The notes under the pieces are model-generated. The model did no database searches and was not told the DNA's origin. It saw only the letters and a program-made list of their open reading frames with translations. Positions 43,655-52,274 of a stretch of 64,000 nucleotides of DNA are shown piece by piece. Made by a program: the position numbers and the translations under genes. Location of the stretch: NCBI GenBank assembly GCA_017940245.1, contig JAGAYZ010000065.1, forward strand, positions 1-64,000, given 5' to 3'. Source of the DNA: Muribaculaceae bacterium (GTDB lineage Bacteria > Bacteroidota > Bacteroidia > Bacteroidales > Muribaculaceae). The number at the start of each line of letters is the position of its first letter. Position 1 is the stretch's first letter.

Positions 43655-44569
43655 CTATTTCTTCCCTCGCTTTCCATGACGGTTTTTTGATTTCTGTTTG
43701 GTTTCTTTCTGCACTTTCTTCTTGACCTGGGCAGCTTTGTGACGCGCCTTCTCGCTCTTGCACTTCTTTTCGGCTTTATGCTTCGTCACATTTTTGCCGG
43801 CGGTCTCCTTCTTGTGATGCTTCTTGCCGGCATGAGCGGCGTGCTTTTTGCCGCGGTGCTTGCCGCCACTGCCCTTGTGAAAGGCAATGCTGTGCAATCC
43901 ACAACCTTTGTTGAAGCGCGACAGGTCCACGACGTGGTCGATGCCATCTACGCGACCATCGCGGGTGAACTGCCACAGCACCCACTTGGCCCCATTTTGT
44001 GGCGCTGGCTCGGCAGTGCCATATCGGGCAATGAACAGTGGATAGTCGGCAAAGGCTCGTCCCAGATAATCCACAAAAAACTTGTTGCTGGTATATATCA
44101 TGGGACGACAGCCATAATGTTTCTGCACCAGCTGGGCGAAGTCGCTCAGGTAGTCGCGAGCCTGTTGCGGCTTCCAGTACACGCCCAGTTCGGGCACATC
44201 CTCGATGTCGATAACCGGAATCAGGTCTTGCTCATGCTTTTTCACCCGGGCCTTGAAATTGTCAAACTGCTGCTTGACGGGCGTTTCGGGCCGCAGAAAA
44301 TGGTAACTGCCCACCTTGACGCCGTGACGGCGCGCGTTTTCCACATTGTAGCGATAGTTGCCGTCTTGCAGTCGCCCGCCCTCGGTGGCCTTGACATAGA
44401 CAAAGGTCACCTTCTTGTCGCGAGCCGTGGCGCGCCAGTCAATCTTCTTCTGGTACCAACTCACATCTATGCCCTGATAGTCGGTAGAAGCCGTCTTGGC
44501 CGGCGACATCAGCGCGATGCCCATGAGCAAAACGAGATATGTTGTCACACGCCGCCGCATGATGCGCAC
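43655..44569 (-). CDS. GH25 lysozyme-like protein with Lys/His-rich tail (second of three)
   Basis: A 304-residue secreted GH25 protein: signal region to about residue 26, catalytic domain with GIDVSWYQKKIDW and VIDIEDVPELG, then from about residue 225 a tail of about 75 residues made mostly of Lys, His, Arg and Ala (GKHRGKKHAAHAGKKHHKK and so on). The tail could bind acidic polymers such as wall polymers, LPS or polyphosphate (inference). Starts 9 bases after the preceding paralog. Confidence 0.88.
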   Translation of the reverse strand: MRIMRRRVTTYLVLLMGIALMSPAKTASTDYQGIDVSWYQKKIDWRATARDKKVTFVYVKATEGGRLQDGNYRYNVENARRHGVKVGSYHFLRPETPVKQQFDNFKARVKKHEQDLIPVIDIEDVPELGVYWKPQQARDYLSDFAQLVQKHYGCRPMIYTSNKFFVDYLGRAFADYPLFIARYGTAEPAPQNGAKWVLWQFTRDGRVDGIDHVVDLSRFNKGCGLHSIAFHKGSGGKHRGKKHAAHAGKKHHKKETAGKNVTKHKAEKKCKSEKARHKAAQVKKKVQKETKQKSKNRHGKRGKK

Positions 44570-44578
44570 AAATTGAGA

Positions 44579-45832
44579 CTAGTCGTTATCGGCCGAACTT
44601 TTATTGGTCTTGCGCGTGCGTGTAGCCTGGCGCACGCTGGTCGCGGTCGTTTTGCCTTGCCGGGCCTGAGTAGCGTTCTGCTTTTGCTGCTGCAACTTAT
44701 CTTTCTGCTCGTTCTTAGCCTTCTGTTCGGCGGCTTTTTGCTCTTTCATGCGTTGTTCCACCTCGGCCTGGCGTTGCTGCTTGGCGATGCGGGCCTGGGC
44801 TTCTTGCTGACGCTTAATCTCCTCCTTGCGCGCCTTCTCTTCTTTTTCGCGCTTCTTGCGCTCGGCCTCTTGTTTCTTTTGCTGCTCGTGGGCTTCTTTT
44901 ATGGCTTGCTTGCGCTGCTTTTCCTCGAGTTCACGTTGTTTCTTGGCCTGTTTCTCGGCTTCTTCGCGCTTGAGTTTCTCGGCCCGCTCGCGAGCCTTGC
45001 GTTCTTTTTCTTGCTGCTTTTTCAGTTCTTTCTCCTGCTGCTTGGACATGACTGGGGCCTCCTTGACCTTGATGCTCGACGGCTTGTCTTTGCTGTCGAC
45101 TGCATCGGCGTTGCTGCGCCTGCGCGACCCCATGCGGCTACCCTTGATGAGGATATCCTGCAAGCCGCGTCCCTTGTTGAAGCACGACAGATCCACGTTG
45201 GCATTAATGCCCTCGATGCGTCCCTTCTCGCTATACTGCCACAGAATCCAGTCGCCGCTGTTGAGCGACGGGGCGTTGCTGGCATAGCGAGCGATGAAGA
45301 GCGGATAATCGGCAAAGGCCCGCCCCAGGATAGTGTTGAAGAAATGCGAACTGGTATAAATCATGGGGCGACAACCGTAGTGCTCCTCCAGCAGGTCGGC
45401 AAAGAGCTTCACGCTGTCGCGCACCTGCTGACTGGTCCATCCCTGGCGCACCTCGATGTCGATGAGCGGCAACAGGTCTTGCTCGTGCTTTTTCACTACA
45501 CGGGTAAAATTCTCAAACTGGTCTTGCACACGCGAGCCGGTGCGCATAAAGTGGTAGCTGCCCACCTTGATGCCGTGGCGGCGCGCGTTTTCCAGATTAT
45601 AGCGATACACGCGCGACTGATAGGTGGCACCCTCGGTGGCCTTGATATATACAAATTTCACCCTTTTGTCGCGGGCCACAGTTTCCCAGTCTATGGTTTT
45701 CTGGTGGTCGCTCACGTCGATACCATCCACATCACGCACGGGCACATCCACAGGAAATTCCTCGGGATTTGCTTGTACCGACAGCGCCATCAATGTGATT
45801 ATCAGCGTGTAAACCAGTCGTAGGATTTTCAT
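44579..45832 (-). CDS. GH25 lysozyme-like protein with long charged coiled-coil tail (first of three)
   Basis: A 417-residue secreted GH25 protein: signal peptide MKILRLVYTLIITLMALSVQA (start at 45832 chosen over an ATG 33 bases earlier), catalytic domain with GIDVSDHQKTIDW and LIDIEVRQGW, then a tail from about residue 235 rich in Glu, Lys, Gln and Arg with heptad-like spacing (KQQEKERKARERAEKLK), predicted as a long coiled coil. The catalytic residues are kept in all three paralogs while the tails differ completely, so localisation is the likely difference. Confidence 0.88.
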   Translation of the reverse strand: MKILRLVYTLIITLMALSVQANPEEFPVDVPVRDVDGIDVSDHQKTIDWETVARDKRVKFVYIKATEGATYQSRVYRYNLENARRHGIKVGSYHFMRTGSRVQDQFENFTRVVKKHEQDLLPLIDIEVRQGWTSQQVRDSVKLFADLLEEHYGCRPMIYTSSHFFNTILGRAFADYPLFIARYASNAPSLNSGDWILWQYSEKGRIEGINANVDLSCFNKGRGLQDILIKGSRMGSRRRSNADAVDSKDKPSSIKVKEAPVMSKQQEKELKKQQEKERKARERAEKLKREEAEKQAKKQRELEEKQRKQAIKEAHEQQKKQEAERKKREKEEKARKEEIKRQQEAQARIAKQQRQAEVEQRMKEQKAAEQKAKNEQKDKLQQQKQNATQARQGKTTATSVRQATRTRKTNKSSADND

Positions 45833-45862
45833 TGCGTGATATGAATTATAGCATTTAATTTG

Positions 45863-45870
45863 CAAAGGTA
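45863..45870 (-). promoter_or_regulatory. -7 element of the GH25 operon
   Basis: Minus-strand TACCTTTG, 30 bases before the ATG at 45832. No clear -33 element; the region beyond is dispersed repeat. Confidence 0.5.
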
Positions 45871-45872
45871 CG

Positions 45873-45975
45873 AAATAATTAAGAATTATGAATGATGAAT
45901 GATGAATTATTTGATACGGGACTATTTAATTAAGAATGATGAATGATGAATGATGAATTATTTGACTTGGGACTT
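45873..45975. repeat. Two adjacent copies of the dispersed AT-rich repeat
   Basis: gaattatgaatgatgaatgatgaattatttga occurs twice (about 45885-45915 and 45930-45965), the second followed by cttgggacttgattg. Clearest example of the family in this window. Confidence 0.7.
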
Positions 45976-46033
45976 GATTGTGCAGAGCACCAGGAATCAG
46001 CCGGACGCTTGGTGTTGCATGTTTTTGTAATCG

Positions 46034-47293
46034 TCAGCGATAGGTGAGCACCGAGCAATGATTGAGGGTGATTTGCTGAGCCACATCGCACAACTGCTGT
46101 GCCGTGACTGCCATCACACGGTCGATCATGGCACTCAAATCGGGGGCCGTGCCATAGTAGAGCATACTCTTGCCTGCGTTGAAGGCCATAAACTCGGCAC
46201 TGTCGGCAGCCACGAGCATCTGTCCGCAATACTGTCGCTTGTAGGCTTCGAGTCGCCGCTCGGGAATGAGGTTCCCGGCCAGGTCTTGCGTGATGTGGTC
46301 GATGACCCGCAAGCTCGACTTCACGTCGCCAGGGTCGCACCCCAGGTAGATTTCCATCAACGCGCAGTCGCTAAACTGCGCCACGCTCGACTCCACCGTG
46401 TAGACGTAGCCTCGGCGCTCGCGCAGCTGCACGTTGAGCAGAGAGTTCATGCCCGGCCCGCCCAGGATGTTGTTAAGCAGTGCTATGGCATGGCGACGGG
46501 GGTCGTGCATGCCGGGCAGACGAGCGCCCACTATAGTGTGAGCCTGGTGACTGCCTATGTTTTCCTCGCGCCGCACCGGGGCATTGACTGCCGGCACCAC
46601 ACGCGGCGCGCGTTGCAGCGTGCGCGCCAGTGAACCCAGATGCTTCTCGGCCAGACGCACGACGCGACTCACGGGCGCATCGCCCACATAGTAGAACACC
46701 ATGTTCTCAGGCACATAGAGATGGTGCAGGTAGTCCAAGCAGTGTGCCTGAGAGAGACGACGCAGGTCGCGTTCCACGCCCAGCACGTTATGTCCCAACT
46801 GACTGCCAGCCAGCACCATGTCCTCAAAGTCGTCGTAAATGGCCTCGGAGGGGGTGTCGCGGTAGGACGCGGCCTCTTCCAGCACCACGTCTTGCTCGCG
46901 GGTGAGTTCATCGACGGGAAAGACGGAATTTTGCACCAGGTCGCCCAGCAACTCCACTGCACGCTCCAGGTGCTGACCCGGGAAAATGGTGTAGAGCATG
47001 GTCTCCTCTTTGGTCGTGTAGGCGTTCAGCTCGCCACCCACACGTTCCATGCGGTTCAATATGTGCCACGCACGGCGATGGGTGGTTCCCTTGAAGATGG
47101 TGTGTTCCACAAAATGGGCCAGCCCATACTGCCCCTCGCTCTCGTCTCGGCTGCCGGCACCGACGGCCAGCCCACACCAGCCCACCACGGCATGGCGCGC
47201 CACGCACACTACTCGCAGCCCATTGGCCAGCGTGGCGGTGTGTATCTCGTGTCGTGGCTCTCGTGTGCTGTATATTGTTTCTTGCATTGTCAC
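46034..47293 (-). CDS. M16-family zinc peptidase
   Basis: A 419-residue insulinase/PqqL-type peptidase. The zinc site is HFVEH (about residues 55-59), with the downstream Glu in the EQDVVLEEAASYRDTPSE segment, followed by a typical M16 C-terminal half. No signal peptide is evident, so it is cytoplasmic or weakly exported. It shares a 4-base overlap with the S24 regulator gene (ATGA), so both come from the regulator's promoter. Substrate not known. Confidence 0.9.
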   Translation of the reverse strand: MTMQETIYSTREPRHEIHTATLANGLRVVCVARHAVVGWCGLAVGAGSRDESEGQYGLAHFVEHTIFKGTTHRRAWHILNRMERVGGELNAYTTKEETMLYTIFPGQHLERAVELLGDLVQNSVFPVDELTREQDVVLEEAASYRDTPSEAIYDDFEDMVLAGSQLGHNVLGVERDLRRLSQAHCLDYLHHLYVPENMVFYYVGDAPVSRVVRLAEKHLGSLARTLQRAPRVVPAVNAPVRREENIGSHQAHTIVGARLPGMHDPRRHAIALLNNILGGPGMNSLLNVQLRERRGYVYTVESSVAQFSDCALMEIYLGCDPGDVKSSLRVIDHITQDLAGNLIPERRLEAYKRQYCGQMLVAADSAEFMAFNAGKSMLYYGTAPDLSAMIDRVMAVTAQQLCDVAQQITLNHCSVLTYR

Positions 47294-47970
47294 AGGCGTG
47301 TATCTAAATGAAGTATCTGCTGCACGAGCATCAGTTCGCGGATGTCGGCTCGGCGGATGTCCATGTCGTCATAGTCGGGATTGGCACTGCGCAGGGTCAC
47401 CATGGCGGGATCTACATGCTTGCGCACGTATTTTACCAGGCGGTAGTCGTCGAGCAGCACCACATAGATTTGTCCCCAATAAATGTATTGCGTGCTGGAG
47501 AGCTCACGCAGGGCCACGTAGTCGCCGTTGCATATCACGGGCTGCATCGAGTCGCCGTTCACCTTCACGATGCGGTGTTCGCTACTGGCCACCTCGGGCA
47601 GGTCAATCCAACCGATGATTTGGTCGTCGGTGAACATCATCGATCGTGGCATGGCACCGGCGGTCACATCGATGTCATAGACCGGTGTGCCGTGCTTGCC
47701 TTGCTGCAGCGTGGCCGGCAGCAACTGCATGGCCGAGGGGGTGACGGGCTTGGCAAACGGCAGGTCGGCACCTTCTTCCAGCCACTGCTTGGACACGCCC
47801 ATGTTTACCACGATGCGATTGATGAGCGACTCGCTCATGGGCAAGCGCCCGTTGAGATACTTCGACAGGTTGGAGGTGTCCACATCAATTTTGCGCGCAA
47901 AGTCGGCTTGGCGATAGTTCAGCTCTTTCATCAGAAACTTGATGCGAGCAATAATGTCTTGTTCGTTCAT
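47290..47970 (-). CDS. XRE-type repressor with S24 (LexA-like) domain
   Basis: A 226-residue regulator: N-terminal helix-turn-helix (about 8-75, YRQADFARKIDVDTSNLSKYLNG) and C-terminal S24 domain (about 105-215) with the Ser in NGDSMQPVICNGDYVAL and a Lys in YRLVKYVRK, the pair used for self-cleavage in LexA/CI relatives. This suggests a phage-type or DNA-damage-type switch, though no phage genes are near. A perfect inverted repeat overlaps its promoter, which supports autorepression. Confidence 0.92.
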   Translation of the reverse strand: MNEQDIIARIKFLMKELNYRQADFARKIDVDTSNLSKYLNGRLPMSESLINRIVVNMGVSKQWLEEGADLPFAKPVTPSAMQLLPATLQQGKHGTPVYDIDVTAGAMPRSMMFTDDQIIGWIDLPEVASSEHRIVKVNGDSMQPVICNGDYVALRELSSTQYIYWGQIYVVLLDDYRLVKYVRKHVDPAMVTLRSANPDYDDMDIRRADIRELMLVQQILHLDTRL

Positions 47971-48030
47971 GTGTGTTTCAGATATGATGGTTTCAAGTTC
48001 TGCAAGTAGTTAACTTGCTATTAATCGGCG

Positions 48031-48062
48031 CAAAGTTACCACAAATTGTGGTAATATGCAAA
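48031..48062 (-). promoter_or_regulatory. Promoter of the S24 regulator-M16 operon
   Basis: On the minus strand TTTG (48062-48059), 20-bp spacer, TAACTTTG (48038-48031). The spacer holds the operator palindrome. Confidence 0.75.
48036..48054. promoter_or_regulatory. 19-bp perfect operator-like palindrome
   Basis: TTACCACAA-A-TTGTGGTAA lies inside the spacer and -7 box of the S24 regulator promoter. It is the likely binding site for the regulator itself. A smaller inverted repeat, GCAAGT-agtta-ACTTGC, is at 48002-48018. Confidence 0.7.
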
Positions 48063-48109
48063 TACTATCGTAAAAAATTGGCCATCACTCATTATATTTA
48101 GCCCTAATC

Positions 48110-48140
48110 TTTGGTAGTTCGGTAAAAAGCACTAATTTTG
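48110..48140 (+). promoter_or_regulatory. Promoter of metK
   Basis: TTTG (48110-48113), 19-bp spacer, TAATTTTG (48133-48140); predicted start near 48147, giving a leader of about 125 bases. Confidence 0.75.
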
Positions 48141-48158
48141 CAGCCGATTTATTAACCA

Positions 48159-48250
48159 AGTGGAAAAATTTGGCTGCTTGCAACCACTCAAAAAAATGCT
48201 AAAACTGCGATAATCCCCCTTCACGTATTATCCTCTTCATTAGCATTTTT
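48159..48250 (+). ncRNA. Structured metK leader; candidate SAM-sensing pseudoknot
   Basis: Stem P1: AGTGG (48159-48163) with CCACT (48184-48188). Loop bases TTTGGC (48169-48174) can pair with GCTAAA (48198-48203), giving an H-type pseudoknot with an A-rich crossing loop (CAAAAAAAT). The 3' strand also pairs, exclusively, in AAAAATGCTAA (48192-48202) with TTAGCATTTTT (48240-48250), enclosing GATAAT (48209-48214) with ATTATC (48227-48232), just before the metK start at 48273. The layout resembles SAM-II-type riboswitches and their regulated gene makes SAM. Not confirmed by a model search. Confidence 0.5.
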
Positions 48251-48272
48251 CCACATTAAACCGATTGGAAAA

Positions 48273-49559
48273 ATGAAGTATTTGTTTACGTCTGAATCCG
48301 TTTCAGAAGGCCATCCCGACAAAGTGGCCGACCAAATCAGTGATGCCATCCTGGATCAGTTCCTGGCCTACGACCCGCAGTCGAAGGTGGCGTGTGAAAC
48401 CCTTGTCACCACCGGACAGGTGGTCATTGCCGGCGAGGTGAACAGCAAGGCCTATGTAGACTTGATGACCACCGCCCGCAACGTGATTAACCGCATCGGC
48501 TACAACCGCAGCGAACTGATGTTCGACGGCTCGGCATGTGGCGTGTTCAATGCCCTGCACGAGCAGTCGCCCGACATCAACCGCGGTGTGGTGCGCGCCA
48601 CTCCCGAGGAACAGGGGGCCGGCGACCAGGGCATGATGTTCGGCTACGCGTGCAGCGAAACGCCATCGCTCATGCCACTCACCCTGGACCTGTCGCACCG
48701 CATCCTGCGCGAACTGGCCGACCTGCGACGCCAGGGCGACGTTATGCCCTATCTGCGTCCCGACGCCAAGAGTCAGGTCACCGTGGAATATGACAGCGAC
48801 ACTCGCCGCCCGGTGCGCGTGCACACTATCGTGGTGAGCACCCAGCACGACGAGTTTATCCTGCCCACTGACGGCCACACGCAGCAAGAGGCCGACGAAG
48901 CCATGCTGAGTCGCATTCGCGAAGATGTGCGCTCCATCTTGCTGCCGCGCGTCATCGCCCAGTTGCCGGCCGAGGTGCAAGCACTGTTTGACGACAACCT
49001 CATTCTGCATGTGAATCCCACCGGCAAGTTTGTGATCGGCGGTCCTCACGGTGACACCGGTCTCACCGGGCGCAAAATCATCGTAGACACCTACGGCGGA
49101 CGCGGAGCACACGGAGGCGGAGCCTTCAGCGGCAAAGATCCCAGCAAGGTGGACCGCAGCGCGGCCTATGCAGCGCGACACATTGCCAAGAATGCAGTAG
49201 CCGCCGGCATCGCCGACGAGATGCTCGTGCAAGTGGCTTATGCCATAGGCGTGGCACAGCCGGTGAGCTTCCTTGTCAACACCTACGGAACAAGCCATGT
49301 GCCCTGCGACGACGCGCACATTGCCGAGGTGCTCGCAAGTGTGTTCGACATGCGACCTGCCGCCATCGAGAAGCGGCTCAAGCTGCGCAACCCCATCTAC
49401 GAAGAGACGGCCGCCTACGGACACATGGGACGCGAGCCACAGGTTGTGACCAAGCATTTCCACTCGCCCTATGAAGCCGACTGCGAACTGACTGTGGAAC
49501 TTTTCACCTGGGAAAAGCTCGACTACGTGCAACAGTTGCGCACGGCCTTCCACCTCTAA
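48273..49559 (+). CDS. metK: S-adenosylmethionine synthetase
   Basis: A 428-residue enzyme making SAM from methionine and ATP. Motifs [16 protein letters not shown] (about 14-29), [10 protein letters not shown] and [14 protein letters not shown] (about 287-300) are intact. Length is the form common in Bacteroidetes. It has its own promoter and a structured leader, and ends at a strong terminator. Confidence 0.98.
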   Translation: MKYLFTSESVSEGHPDKVADQISDAILDQFLAYDPQSKVACETLVTTGQVVIAGEVNSKAYVDLMTTARNVINRIGYNRSELMFDGSACGVFNALHEQSPDINRGVVRATPEEQGAGDQGMMFGYACSETPSLMPLTLDLSHRILRELADLRRQGDVMPYLRPDAKSQVTVEYDSDTRRPVRVHTIVVSTQHDEFILPTDGHTQQEADEAMLSRIREDVRSILLPRVIAQLPAEVQALFDDNLILHVNPTGKFVIGGPHGDTGLTGRKIIVDTYGGRGAHGGGAFSGKDPSKVDRSAAYAARHIAKNAVAAGIADEMLVQVAYAIGVAQPVSFLVNTYGTSHVPCDDAHIAEVLASVFDMRPAAIEKRLKLRNPIYEETAAYGHMGREPQVVTKHFHSPYEADCELTVELFTWEKLDYVQQLRTAFHL

Positions 49560-49592
49560 GGGCCTTGTTCATGCCATTAAAGGGTTAGCCCT

Positions 49593-49640
49593 AAAGACAT
49601 TTGTTAACATTATCGAAGTGTTAACAAATGTCTTTTTTTT
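49593..49640 (+). terminator. Strong intrinsic terminator of metK
   Basis: A 17-bp perfect stem: AAAGACATTTGTTAACA (49593-49609) with its complement at 49619-49635, loop with TATCGAAG, then a T-run. Confidence 0.9.
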
Positions 49641-49739
49641 TACTTTTGAGCCATTTGGGCGATTTTTTTGGCGTTTTGGCACACTGCTGAAAATTTTGCC
49701 ATTACTTTTGCACTCGGAATGAAAAAAACATAGAATAAG

Positions 49740-51218
49740 ATGAAAAAGATTGTTACACTACTGCTCCTCGCGGGCACAATGACCGCAACGGCATGGGCCG
49801 GCGGACTGCTTCACAACACGAACCAAAGCATTGCCTGGCAGCGCATGATGGCACGCGGTGCCACCAACGAAATAGACGGTATCTACAGCAACCCCGCCGG
49901 TATGGCTTTCCTCGACCACGAGGGCTGGACACTGTCGCTCAACATCCAGAGCGCATCGCAGCATCGCGACGTGCTGGCCACGTTCCCGCTGTTCCCCTCC
50001 GAGAACCACACCAAGAAATATGAAGGCAAAGCTTCGGCTCCCGTCATTCCCAGCCTCTACGCAGCATATAAAAGAGGTAAATGGGCATTCACGGGCTTCT
50101 TCGGTTTCACCGGTGGTGGCGGCAAATGCAACTTTGAGAGCGGATTGCCCATGTTTGACGCACAGGTAATGGCCGGAATCTATAGCAAGACCGGCAGTTT
50201 GCTGGCTTCTCAGCCCGCCCTCAAGGCCATGGTGGGTGCCGATGCCATCACACCCGACATGTATAACATCAATTCTGCCATGAAGGGCCGCCAGTACATC
50301 TACGGCTTCCAGTTGGGTGCCGCTTATCAGTTCAACAAGCACTGGAGCGGTTTTGCAGGACTGCGATTGAACTACTTCGACGGCAACTACGTGGGCCATG
50401 TCGATGCCACCATTGGCGATGCCATCAGACAACGTGCCATGGCCACAATGGCAACTCTCACTCCTGAACAACAAGCCGCTTTTGCACCCACAGTGAATGC
50501 TCTGAGTCAAGAGGGTGGACTGACGCACATCGCACTCGACTGCAACCAGACCGGGTGGGGCGTGACCCCCATTCTGGGTGTGAACTACAAGGTGGCCGGA
50601 CTCACACTCGCTGCCAAATTTGAATTCAAGACCAATCTCAGCATTGAGAACGACACCAAAAAACTGGAGGCTACCGCAATGGGACAAGCATCGGAAGAAC
50701 TGGAAAAGGCCATGCAGACTTCTTACGGACATGGCGTGAACACACCCAGCGACCTTCCCGCAGTGCTCTACGTGGCCGCAGGCTATGAAATCATTCCCAA
50801 AAAACTGCGCGCCGCTGTCGAATATCACTTCTACGACGACAAGCACGCCGAGATGGCCAACGACAAGCAGAAAGCCCTCAAGCACGGCACACACGAAGTG
50901 CTCGCCGGAGTGGAATGGGACATCACCAAAATGTTCACCATCAGTGGCGGTTTCCAGAATACCGACTACGGACTGAGCGACGACTACCAAACTCACACCT
51001 CATTCTCATGCGACAGCTACTCGCTGGGATTCGGTGGTGCCGTCAACTTCACCGAGAAATTGCGCCTCAACGTGGGTTACTTCTGGACCACCTACAAGGA
51101 TTACACCAAGAGCGTGCCCGCTGGCACTCCCGGTTACTGCAACACCACGCTGGCTGGCAAAGATGTCTATAGCCGTACCAACAAGGTGTTCGGCATCGGC
51201 ATCGACTACAAATTCTAA
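49740..51218 (+). CDS. FadL/OmpP1-family outer-membrane porin
   Basis: A 492-residue beta-barrel protein with a signal peptide (to ATAWAGG) and the FadL N-terminal region: GATNEIDGIYSNPAGMAFL (about 41-59), which in the family forms the hatch, then alternating strands ending FGIGIDYKF. Family members import hydrophobic molecules such as fatty acids. A -7 box TACTTTTG is at 49703-49710. Ligand unknown. Confidence 0.92.
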   Translation: MKKIVTLLLLAGTMTATAWAGGLLHNTNQSIAWQRMMARGATNEIDGIYSNPAGMAFLDHEGWTLSLNIQSASQHRDVLATFPLFPSENHTKKYEGKASAPVIPSLYAAYKRGKWAFTGFFGFTGGGGKCNFESGLPMFDAQVMAGIYSKTGSLLASQPALKAMVGADAITPDMYNINSAMKGRQYIYGFQLGAAYQFNKHWSGFAGLRLNYFDGNYVGHVDATIGDAIRQRAMATMATLTPEQQAAFAPTVNALSQEGGLTHIALDCNQTGWGVTPILGVNYKVAGLTLAAKFEFKTNLSIENDTKKLEATAMGQASEELEKAMQTSYGHGVNTPSDLPAVLYVAAGYEIIPKKLRAAVEYHFYDDKHAEMANDKQKALKHGTHEVLAGVEWDITKMFTISGGFQNTDYGLSDDYQTHTSFSCDSYSLGFGGAVNFTEKLRLNVGYFWTTYKDYTKSVPAGTPGYCNTTLAGKDVYSRTNKVFGIGIDYKF

Positions 51219-51308
51219 TCTTCAAGCCACACATCACTTCAGGCACTTGGCAGGCGGCAACAGCCCTATCTGCCGGGTGCCTGATGCGTAAAAAAACAGC
51301 CGAAATAA

Positions 51309-51338
51309 TTGCCATGTCTCAAGAATTTACTAATTTTG
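51309..51338 (+). promoter_or_regulatory. Promoter of tRNA-Arg
   Basis: TTG (51309-51311), 19-bp spacer, TAATTTTG (51331-51338), 30 bases before the tRNA. Confidence 0.65.
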
Positions 51339-51368
51339 TGCCCGGATTAACAGAGCTATTATAGGGTT

Positions 51369-51440
51369 GCCCCTGTAGTTCAATGGATAGAACGTGGGTT
51401 TCCTAAACCTAAAATTTGGGTTCGATTCCCAGCGGGGGTA
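51369..51440 (+). tRNA. tRNA-Arg(CCT)
   Basis: A 72-base cloverleaf: acceptor GCCCCTG/CGGGGGT (with G-T closing pairs), D-arm GTTC/GAAC, anticodon stem TGGGT/ACCTA around TTCCTAA (anticodon CCT), T-arm with TTCGATT, discriminator A. CCA is not encoded. Confidence 0.9.
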
Positions 51441-51452
51441 CACTAGACCATT

Positions 51453-51493
51453 AACGAATGCGTTGTGACACAAATTGTTGCAACGCATTCGTT
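51453..51493 (+). terminator. Long hairpin after tRNA-Arg
   Basis: AACGAATGCGTTG (51453-51465) and CAACGCATTCGTT (51481-51493) form a perfect 13-bp stem; only GCTTTT follows, so termination may be weak. Confidence 0.65.
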
Positions 51494-51562
51494 GCTTTTC
51501 CCGAAACACCACCCAATGATATAATCGGGCAAACCAGCAAGGGGCGGAAAAACGACGACGGG

Positions 51563-51593
51563 TTGCGCACATGGAGAAAAATGGCTAAATTTG
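51563..51593 (+). promoter_or_regulatory. Promoter of the UpxY-like gene
   Basis: TTG (51563-51565), 20-bp spacer, TAAATTTG (51586-51593). The 33 bases from 51562 match the next gene's promoter (52243-52275) at 29 positions. Confidence 0.75.
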
Positions 51594-51621
51594 CGCACTG
51601 AATGAAAGTGAACCACCGCCC

Positions 51622-52206
51622 ATGGAGCGACTCGAAGTGAACAACAAGCCCACAAGCGGGCCAGATCAGGCACCGGAGGACAAGGTGTGGTATGCCATCC
51701 GTGTGACCTACAACCGCGAGCTCAAGGTGAAAGACGACCTAGACGCCCGCGGCATTGAAAGTTTCATTCCCATGAAACAGACGCTGGTGGTGCGCCGCGG
51801 TCGGCGTGTAAAGAGGCTTGTGCCCTCTATTCACAACCTCATCTTTTTCCACATCGAGCCATCGGCGATGAAGCAGTACAAGGCCACGACCAAGCTACCC
51901 ATCCGCTACATCATGAATCCGGCCACAAAAAAGCCCGTGGTGGTGCCAGAGCGACAGATGAACAATTTCATCGCTGTGGCAGGCTCCTACGACGAGCAGC
52001 TGGAATATGTCCAGTATGACGCCCGCAAGTTCACCCGCGGCGACCGCGTGCGCATCATGGGTGGACCGTTTGAGGGCGCCGAGGGCGTGCTGCGCCGCGT
52101 GAAGGGCAACCAGCGTGTGGTGGTGAGCATCGAGGGCATCGTGGCCGTGGTCACCACCGACATCCACCCGTCGCTGCTGCAGAAACTGCCAAAGGAAGGC
52201 ACCTAA
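51622..52206 (+). CDS. UpxY-type NusG-like transcription antiterminator
   Basis: A 194-residue protein with the NusG N-terminal domain (about 20-120, WYAIRVTYNRELKVKDDL, ESFIPMK) and a KOW-type end (about 135-170, FTRGDRVRIMGGPFEGAEGVL). In Bacteroides such proteins (UpxY) head capsule operons and stop premature termination there. Here no capsule genes follow: an aminopeptidase gene with its own promoter is next, so the protein is an orphan and may act in trans. The genuine nusG is outside the window. Confidence 0.88.
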   Translation: MERLEVNNKPTSGPDQAPEDKVWYAIRVTYNRELKVKDDLDARGIESFIPMKQTLVVRRGRRVKRLVPSIHNLIFFHIEPSAMKQYKATTKLPIRYIMNPATKKPVVVPERQMNNFIAVAGSYDEQLEYVQYDARKFTRGDRVRIMGGPFEGAEGVLRRVKGNQRVVVSIEGIVAVVTTDIHPSLLQKLPKEGT

Positions 52207-52243
52207 CCCGCGGGCCAGGACTGGACAGAAACGCATCGCAACG

Positions 52244-52274
52244 TTGCGCAAATGCAGAAAAATGACTACATTTG
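52244..52274 (+). promoter_or_regulatory. Promoter of the aminopeptidase P gene
   Basis: TTG (52244-52246), 20-bp spacer, TACATTTG (52267-52274); near-identical to the upxY-like promoter. Confidence 0.75.
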
